This document shows positions 56,938 through 64,000 of a stretch of DNA of 64,000 bases, piece by piece. The translations under genes and the position numbers were made by a program. Within the stretch, counting starts at the first letter, position 1. Each line of letters opens with the position of its first letter. This stretch comes from Neopestalotiopsis rosae (taxonomy: Eukaryota; Ascomycota; Sordariomycetes; Amphisphaeriales; Sporocadaceae), in NCBI GenBank assembly GCA_023078685.1, contig JALGAS010000006.1, forward strand, positions 868,001 to 932,000, in the 5' to 3' direction. Below the pieces are notes generated by a model that had not been told where the DNA came from, searched no databases, and worked only from the letters and a program-made list of their open reading frames with translations.

Positions 56938-58994
56938 ATGGTTAATAACAGAGCACCTGCAATGAACGGCACTATCAGCGTCGCACCTCCAACGCAGACG
57001 TTAGTCATCGCAATTGACTTTGGTAAGTTGTTGAAAACAAAATAAAGACAAGAGAAAGAGGAAGCGCAGAAGAAAAAGAAGTAAACATGAGTTGATTTAC
57101 AGACTCACCTATTGCAATCCAGAATGAGTATACTTTGGCATAGGATACTGATACTCGTTTCCAGGCACTACTTCTACTGGTGCTGCGTGGTGCGACACTT
57201 CGCGATCCGATATTCGACCTGCGATTACCGAATGGCCACACCTCGGCGAAAAAGTTTTCACCCACGTCAAAGTGCCTAGCAAGATCCGTCTGTTACCCGA
57301 CGGGAAGCACCAATGGGGGCTGACCATCGATAAAGACGCCCATCCCGACGAAGTGATTGAGTGGTTCAAGCTGGGTTTGGATCCCGATCACATTCCGTAC
57401 GGTAATGAGGATTTGAAGGCAAAGCTGCAGAGTTTGGACGTTGACGACCTAGCTACCCGCTTTCTGGACAGCATGGGCGAAACTATCTTAAAACAGATCA
57501 AGGAAAGGCTTGGGGATGTTTATTTTCGCGTATTGCCTATTCATTATGTGCTCACTGTCCCGGCCATCTGGACTGAACTGGGCAAACAGAGAACACTCAA
57601 GGCTTTTGAGGCCGCAAAGAGTTTTAGCGACGACCGAGCCTGGCGCAACTTTGGGTCCGTGGAGAAGCGCACCATCACGCTTGTATCGGAGCCCGAGGCC
57701 GCTGCCATGTTTGCTTTAGATGATTTAGTGAAAAGTGGGCTAAAAGTCGGCCAGAACATTGTCGTCGTTGACGCTGGAGGCGGCACTGTAGACCTTGTCA
57801 GCTACAGGGTCGTCGCCTTGACTCCAATCTTTGAGGTCAGCGAGACAGCTGCAGGTTCTGGCGGAATGTGCGGGTCGGCCTATCTTGATCGCCGATTCCG
57901 CGAGCTTTTGAGAAGAAAGATTGGCGCTCTCAATGGATTCGACGAGGAGCTCTTTGAGAAAGCCGTGGATCAATTCCACCATAGGACAAAACGTCAGTTT
58001 ACAATGGCCTCTCTACCCAATGGGACGTTCAGCCTCCCGGTCTATGGTCTCGCGGATGACCGGGATGCCGGTATTAGGCGTGGTCGGATCACGATCAAGG
58101 CAACCGAAATGCATATCATCTTCGAGGAGATCGTGCTGAGAGTGATTCAATTGATCAACGATCAGATTGCCGCCACTGGAGGCACGGTCGACAAGATTCT
58201 CCTCGTCGGAGGATTTGGAAGCTCCGTATATCTTCGAGAGAGAATCCAGCAGGTCATGGACACGAGACCTGGGACCAAGGTTGATATCGTCTCGCCAAGA
58301 GATCCTCAGTTGGCTGTAGTGAATGGGGCTTTGCTCAGGGGCATAGAACTTACTAACCCGGCCAAGCTAACAAGAGTCAAGGTCAAGGATCGTATCGCCC
58401 GCAAGCACTACGGCATGGAGACCTCATTGCGCTTCAATTCTTGGATTCATCGTTCGATAGAAAACATGAAGTACTATGATGGTATGGATGGACATGACTG
58501 TGTTGATGTCATGGATTGGTTCATCAAGAAGGTACTTTCCTCGTGAATATCATTGGCATCAAGTTTCCACTAACAAAGGTGCGACAAAAGGGCGAGCCCA
58601 TTACAGAGGCAGTCCCATTCCGCAAGAACTTTTTCCAAATCTCGAGAGTGTCTTATGGTCGCCCGCGGTCCATCGACCTCGTGATTTATTCCGACGAGAT
58701 TTCACAGTCAGCCCCTCTGACTAGGGACGGCAATGTCAAACTACTCTGTCTTGTTAGCGCAGATTTAAGCGCTATTCCTGACGCAGAGTTGCCTATCCGA
58801 AGAGGCGTAGACGGCCATGATTACTACGATATTGATTGTGACATCGAGGCTGCGTGTGAGTGCTTTCTGATCCCCATAAGCAAGATGCCTGGTGGGAAGC
58901 TAATATCGTGTCAGATGGGTCCGCTACCATTAGTTACACCCTCATTTATAGAGGCGTTCGATATAGTACCGTGGAAGTCAAGTACGTAGGATAG
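56938..58994 (+). CDS. Hsp70-like ATPase of the HSPA12 / fungal actin-like group
   Basis: Four exons (56938..57022, 57165..58531, 58579..58855, 58915..58994) encode 602 residues. The nucleotide fold has phosphate-1 IAIDFGTTSTGAAW (split by the first, 142-base intron), phosphate-2 VVDAGGGTVDLVSY at about residue 228, and the adenosine motif LLVGGFGSSVYLRERI at about 375. The DAGGGT form and short C-terminal part, without the canonical substrate-binding lid or EEVD, place it in the divergent HSPA12-like group that is expanded in filamentous fungi. The last exon was recovered from the frame VRYSTVEVKYV after a GTGAGT donor. The ATPase motifs are intact, so nucleotide-dependent client binding is likely; clients are unknown. 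An in-frame ATG at 56848 could lengthen the start. The RBR gene follows 650 bases downstream on the same strand. Confidence 0.92.
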
Positions 58995-59645
58995 GCTTCT
59001 AGCTAAATATTCGTCACACCCTTTGTAGAGCTCGTTGACACATGTCGATGATAGATTGACTCTTGGGGGAAATATAGATCTTTCGAGAAAATTGCATTGA
59101 ACTTGACATACAGTCTCACTGCAGCCTTGTCTAGAACTGATTTTACTTTTGCCCTTGAACTAAGGGGCGGCAATCAAATTAGTGCTTATTTGTTTCGCAT
59201 GAATATTCATGTTAACAATAGGTCCTTTGCAAAACCAGACATCGCGACAGAATCAAGTAGATCTGACTCGAAAGAGACGAAAAAGTAATGACTTGGGCCC
59301 CCAGGACCGAAGGCTGATAGAAACTGAGAAACATTTCTATGATAAATGCAGGTTGTCTTGTCAATATATATCTACTCGCCGTCTTGAAAGCAGACGGCAA
59401 GTGCCCTTCAGAAGACAGCGTTTCCACTTTGATACCACCAATCATATTTTTAGACGACAGTACAATTATAGAGTCGGCAGCAGCTGATCAGTGACACGAT
59501 GCAAGGACAAACAGGGTACCAGATATTGCTCCACCACCCCCTGGGAATACAGAGAAGCTAATGAGGGAACAGACGAGACGATCTCTACAGTGGCGGCAAT
59601 TGGAATTCAGCGCACTATTTTGTTTGGCGCTCTGAAAAATTGCAG
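58995..59645. other. Region between Hsp70-like and RBR genes
   Basis: The 5' exon(s) of the RBR gene should lie here but could not be fixed. One coding-like stretch at about 59524-59636 (PPPPGNTEKLMREQTRR) ends in TGA in the wrong frame to join the RING exon. Confidence 0.45.
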
Positions 59646-60630
59646 AGTAGACCTGTCAGAGAGTGCATTGCTTGTCTTGAGACAAAGTCATTGAACGACT
59701 TCCCGGTTCGTACGATCACATCAAATTGCAAACATACAACGACCACCTGTCTCGACTGCATTCGAGCATCAATTCAAAGTCAATTGGCGTCGAAACAATG
59801 GCATGATATCTCATGCCCGGAATGCCCTGCTCGACTTGGCATTGATGACATCGCACCATATACAGACCCAGATACGACATCCCGGTCAGGTTAATCCCAT
59901 TAGCGACGAGCCCATGAATGCTAATAAGTCATACAGATACGCCGAGTACTTGCTCAACAGGACTCTGGGTGAGTCCAGGCAATTTGTTTGGTGTCCGTTG
60001 CCAGGGTGTTCCTCTGGTCAGACTCACCACGCAGGATCCAAGCAACCCATCGTTCTATGCGAATCATGCCAGCGACAGTGGTGTTTCAACCATCGAGAAG
60101 TATGGCATTCGGACTATTCCTGCCAAGATTACGACGCATTTCTGGCCGACAGGACCTTTCGGACTACTGCCCAGCAACAAGCACAGCTTGAAGAGGCCGA
60201 AGACGAGCAGGCACGCCAACTCCAGACGGCAATTGAGAACGCCAGACAACTATTTCAACAGGCTCTCCTCGAGGAGGAGGAAGCTGCCCAGGAGCGGGCT
60301 AGACTCGAACAGGTTCGGCGGGAACGGGAGGCTCGTGAAGCTCGAGAGCGTGCCAGGCGCGAAGAGGAACGGCGACAAGCTGAGGAGGCCGCAAGGGAGA
60401 GAGGACTTCGGCAGGCTGAAACTAAAGCGAGTGAGAAGGCTGTTAAGAAAACAACCCATCCATGTCCAAAATGTCGTGTTAGGATATTCAAGGACGGCGG
60501 CTGGTAAGTCTTTGGATGCTCCAACAATCTCTTTGCACATGACTAACCTTTAACCAGCGACCACGTGCATTGCAAACGCTGCGACACGCACTTCAGATGG
60601 GAGACTGGTCTGATAATGAACGATTGGTAA
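59646..60630 (+). CDS. RBR (RING-IBR-RING) E3 ubiquitin ligase, 5' end unresolved
   Basis: Three exons (59646..59884, 59937..60503, 60558..60630) join in phase to 292 residues; the initiation codon lies in an unresolved upstream exon. RING1 has all eight ligands (CIAC...CKH....CLDC...CPEC). The IBR follows (CPLPGC, CESCQRQWCFNHREVWHSDYSC). A long Glu/Arg/Ala-rich charged helix of about 90 residues (LEEAEDEQARQLQTAIENAR and onward) separates it from RING2. RING2 (Rcat: CPKCRVRIFKDGG, then CDHVHCKRC) carries the catalytic Cys in GGC. RBR ligases pass ubiquitin through that Cys. The protein ends soon after HFRWETG, without the last Rcat zinc ligands, where FCW is usual. Substrates are unknown. 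Confidence 0.85.
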
Positions 60631-62383
60631 CAACCAAAGGTTACAAGCAGCAGATTTCTGAACGAACGCCAATAATTTACTCTGAGCGGGTAAACATAGG
60701 CGAAGTCGCTACATGTTCAGTTGTAATCTGGCTCGCAAGACCGGGTCGTGACCAGTAATGACCTACGTAAAATTTACATGCATTTCAAACTATTTTTAAC
60801 CTTCAGTGCAAGCCAAAACGTGATTCATACCTAGAAGATTGCAATACATCCGCATGAAGACTGTACCTGGCTGCCTCCTTGCGATCGAGACCATATCAGA
60901 TCTCGGCCGCGGCACAAGAAGAAAAATTGATCGTCGATCGATTGAGATCTTTCATTATACGGACTTTTTCCGTGGGATATCTGCTAGTCGGGACGCCGCG
61001 CGAACAAAATATTGACCCCGTCGCCCCTTATTTGATGTAAAGTTTTAGTGGATACGGACGGGTCTTTCGGCGACGGCGTTGTTAGCAGCACGTTTTTTCT
61101 TCAGTGCCTTGTCCCGAACGAGTCAAGCCTCAACGTCTGGCGCGGCTTTATCATCGTGGGATTCCCTGACAGAGCCGCATCCGCCGGAATTTCCGAAACA
61201 GCTGGATTCATGCCTAAGCCAAGCGGAAGGCTGTCGCTTTCTTCACACCGGAGTGGACGGCGCTCGTAAAACACTTTGCAGCGCGGGCCGAGACCACATA
61301 TTAATTGGACCATCACCGGCAGGTCGGCCCTTTTAAGCTCGTCTAAATAAGCTCATCTGAAAGAGAGGCATCCCTGGGATGTGGGATGTAAAAATGCGGC
61401 CGATCCAAGTGCTGACTCTCAACTCCCTTCTCTCTGAGCCAGGCCGACAGCATGAAAGAGTTCTGCGCAATGCGATAATGAACTTGATCAAAAACGGCAT
61501 ATATCTCAAGAGGGTCTGCAAAACGCCTTCACCGTTCATGAATCATGAATGACGAATCTGTCATTTCAAATGATGATTCGTCTTCCGATAGTTGATTAGT
61601 TCTTCAGCTGAAAACTGTCAAACTTTTACATGGGATGGTCCAATATTGATCTGTCAGACTTTAAATCCCGTATCCAAGGACTTGGGCATCGGAACACTCC
61701 GCTGTCGGATGGGCCTTAAACTTCGATTTTATCCACCTCATCTATCTGCAGGTGTCCGTATTCATCCTAGTCAGGTACGCAAGGCCTTATTCCTTGCGCA
61801 TTTGGAAAGCTGAGTCCCTGATCAGCATCCGGCGATCCCAAAATGCCATCTCAGCTGCGGGTTCGTGGTTTTCGTTCCATTTTTCTCACCGAGAGCCCAC
61901 CCAGACTCGACGACTGAGTGTGATCCAAGAGTCCCAACTCAATGAAAGGAATCATTTTGTGCCATGATTGTTTCGAAATCTATTACAGCTGGACAGTCAA
62001 TCGTAACATGAAGTGATGAAAGACGACAAACAAATTACCACTTTGGGCGATCCGCAATCGCCGTGCTGACTATAGTAGAATGCCATGATTCAGCCTTCAG
62101 GCCATCGTTAGTAGCTTCCGGCACTATCGAAGAGCTAGTTGACGGATCTGCTAATACTCGGAACTCAAACCAGTCAGAATGCTTGAAACCCGGTGGCTTG
62201 GTTTGTTGATCATGGACTAATTATTTGACGGGAAGCCTTATATAGCATCCGCCTTCCGCCCTGCTTCCCGATGGCCCGAACGGTACTGCTCAGCTCAGCC
62301 TTCTGTTGCCTGGCCGTCGTTATCCTATACCAATTTGTGGTAGTTACACTCGCTCTCCTTCGGGAACCATACAATCATTCAAG
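60631..62383. other. Intergenic region
   Basis: This 1.75 kb stretch has no supported gene. It contains the promoter of the GH5 gene, with a TATATAG element at about 62239-62245 some 140 bases before its ATG. Confidence 0.5.
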
Positions 62384-63733
62384 ATGCATTTCACGACCAT
62401 TTGCAGTGCGCTCTTCATTGGCGCAGCTGCTGCTGTGCCATCAACACACCTCAAGCTCCCAGTCCGCCCATTGAAAATCAGAGATGACAACACCACCGCT
62501 GATGTCTCTGATGCCGGCCCCACGCTCAACTACCAGGACATGAATCCCTTCAACGTCACCCAAGGAGTTGTCAACAATGGAACCAAGCTCTCCCACAAGA
62601 TCTGCTGGTCTCAGGGTGTCCTGACCGATGACATGTTTGTCAACTGGACTCACTTCAAGGCCAACGGTGCCAACTTGGGAGGCTGGCTCGAGAAGGAAAA
62701 GACACACGACCCTATCTGGTGGGCATCTTTCGGTGGTGCCGCCTCTGAGGCAGTGGACGAGTGGAACCTGTGCGGTGAGCTCGGCGACGAGTGCGGCCCT
62801 GCCCTCGAGGCACGATATGCCGAGTTCCTCAACACAACGACCATCGACCAGCTCGCCAGCGTCGGTGTCAACACCCTGCGTATCCCTACCACTTACCAAG
62901 CCTGGGTCGATGTTCCCGGCTCTCAACTCTACCACGGAAACCAGCTCTCCTACCTTCGCGAGATCACCCAGTATGCCATCGAGACATACAGCATGCACAT
63001 CATCATTGGTCTTCACTCCCTGCCCGGTGGTGTCAACAACCTCGACATTGGCGAGGGTTTGATGCGCGACGGCTGGTTCTACAACGAGACCAACCTGGAC
63101 TACAGCTGGCAGGCCATTGACAAGATCCTCGAGTTCGCCGAGGAGAGCGGATCCCTCAACGCCTTCACCATTGCCCCCATCAACGAGGCCAGCGACGACC
63201 TGTCGTCCTTTGGTACCGCCGCCGGTCTCTCGGACAATGCCACCACCTGGATCCTCAAGTACATGGACGGTGTCTTTGACCGCGTCGAGGCCGTCGACAA
63301 GCGCATCCCCGTCATGCTCCAGGACTGCTTCAAGGGCGCGTCCTTCTGGGCTCCCCTGTTCGACACCTCCAAGAACTTGGTCTTTGACTCTCACGTCTAC
63401 TACTTCGCCGCTGCCGGCACCTACTCTGCATGGGTCAACCCCGCTGTCTGTGGACAGGCCGAGTACATTGCCGAGGAGACGACCTTCCCCGTCTTCATCG
63501 GCGAGTGGGCTCTCCAAGTCATGTACAACAACACCCTCGACGGCCGCAAGTCCATCTTCGACACTCAGCGCTACGCCTGGCAAAAGTACGTGTCTGGAGG
63601 TTCCTTCTGGACCGCCGTCTCCTACGCCACCACCGAGGTCGACGGTGAGGGTACCCAGAGGGACTACTGGAGCTACATTGATCTCATCAACGCCGGTGTC
63701 ATCACCAGCGCTACCAACAGCAGTTACTGCTAA
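62384..63733 (+). CDS. Secreted GH5 exo-beta-1,3-glucanase
   Basis: An intronless frame from ATG 62384 encodes 449 residues with a signal peptide (MHFTTICSALFIGAAAAVPS). GH5 landmarks are GANLGGWLEKE near the start of the barrel, VNTLRIPTTYQAWV, IIIGLHSLPGG, the acid/base Glu268 in IAPINEASD and the nucleophile Glu374 in FIGEWAL. This arrangement is that of fungal glucan 1,3-beta-glucosidases, which trim glucose from cell-wall or external beta-1,3-glucan. Several N-glycosylation sites (NVT, NWT, NTT, NET, NAT, NNT, NSS) suit an extracellular enzyme. Codon use is strongly C-biased, implying high expression. The longer upstream frame lacks a believable leader, and the complementary strand's 437-codon frame is its shadow. 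Confidence 0.95.
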   Translation: MHFTTICSALFIGAAAAVPSTHLKLPVRPLKIRDDNTTADVSDAGPTLNYQDMNPFNVTQGVVNNGTKLSHKICWSQGVLTDDMFVNWTHFKANGANLGGWLEKEKTHDPIWWASFGGAASEAVDEWNLCGELGDECGPALEARYAEFLNTTTIDQLASVGVNTLRIPTTYQAWVDVPGSQLYHGNQLSYLREITQYAIETYSMHIIIGLHSLPGGVNNLDIGEGLMRDGWFYNETNLDYSWQAIDKILEFAEESGSLNAFTIAPINEASDDLSSFGTAAGLSDNATTWILKYMDGVFDRVEAVDKRIPVMLQDCFKGASFWAPLFDTSKNLVFDSHVYYFAAAGTYSAWVNPAVCGQAEYIAEETTFPVFIGEWALQVMYNNTLDGRKSIFDTQRYAWQKYVSGGSFWTAVSYATTEVDGEGTQRDYWSYIDLINAGVITSATNSSYC

Positions 63734-64000
63734 ATGTTTACTAGAGCAAGGCAATAAGCTGTTGTGGAGACGGTATCGTGAGGACTGGGGTACGAAGATG
63801 TCACCAGTGGTCGCATGTCAGCTCTTACAGCAAACAATCCTTCATAAACGATTTACGAGTATTCATATTTAATCAATAATGTATAAAGTCCAACTACTAT
63901 CTGGTAATTGACTGTACTTCATTTCACTTCTCAAGTCTGCTCAAAGCTCAGACAATTTGCATGAACTATGTAAGCAACCGTCGATGTTTCTGATACCAAG

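Noticed and set aside
62441..63754. 437-codon open frame on the strand opposite the GH5 gene
   Set aside because: It is a by-product of the strong third-position C bias of the GH5 gene; its translation is Gly/Val/Asp-rich without motifs.
1..64000. CRISPR arrays, operon-type ribosome binding sites, bacterial promoters
   Set aside because: Spliceosomal introns and gene content show a eukaryotic nuclear genome; no regularly spaced repeats occur.

Overview
The window is nuclear DNA of a filamentous ascomycete (Pezizomycotina, most likely a sordariomycete). Genes are interrupted by short introns, mostly 42-85 bases, with GTRAGT-like donors, CTRAC/CTAAC-like branch sites and YAG acceptors. The gene content is typical of such fungi: PTH11-type rhodopsin-fold membrane proteins, a fungal P450, sugar and Dal5-type transporters, a starch-active AA13 LPMO, a GH5 exo-beta-1,3-glucanase, and HSPA12-like Hsp70 and RBR proteins. 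Gene models below were built by hand from reading frames and splice signals. No database search was possible, so family names rest on recognised motifs.

Layout. 0-13.6 kb is an accessory-metabolism stretch: an edge-truncated rhodopsin-fold receptor (-), a P450 (+), a 209-residue conserved protein (-), a Dal5-like MFS carrier (-), an HSL-type alpha/beta hydrolase (+), two unrecognised proteins (-) and a sugar transporter (-). 13.6-27.2 kb holds the TRAMP-type poly(A) polymerase Trf4 (-), a probable small membrane protein (+), a tandem pair of unrecognised paralogues (-) and a complete rhodopsin-fold receptor (+). 27.4-36.0 kb holds a secreted protein and two paralogous C2H2 regulators (all -), with an unrecognised gene between the regulators. 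36-40.8 kb is gene-poor.

40.8-52.9 kb is largely housekeeping or degradative: the Ran exchange factor RCC1 (-), a 12-cysteine metallothionein-like protein (-), a heme-dehydratase homologue with altered distal residues (-), a HAD hydrolase (-) divergent from a TatD-type hydrolase (+), an AA13-CBM20 LPMO (-) and a Kes1-type sterol/PI4P transfer protein (-). 54.1-60.6 kb is the most unusual locus: a coiled-coil protein with an FGQG minisatellite tail (-), a possibly broken Cys-containing ORF (-), an HSPA12-like Hsp70 ATPase (+) and a compact RBR ubiquitin ligase (+). The window closes with a secreted GH5 glucanase.

Working together: RCC1, Trf4, Kes1 and TatD are independent core functions. The P450, hydrolase and two carriers could serve uptake and oxidation of small molecules, but no backbone biosynthetic enzyme is present. 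The Hsp70-like/RBR/coiled-coil group is the best candidate for an undescribed system (client recognition plus ubiquitination); that role is inferred from neighbourhood and domains only.
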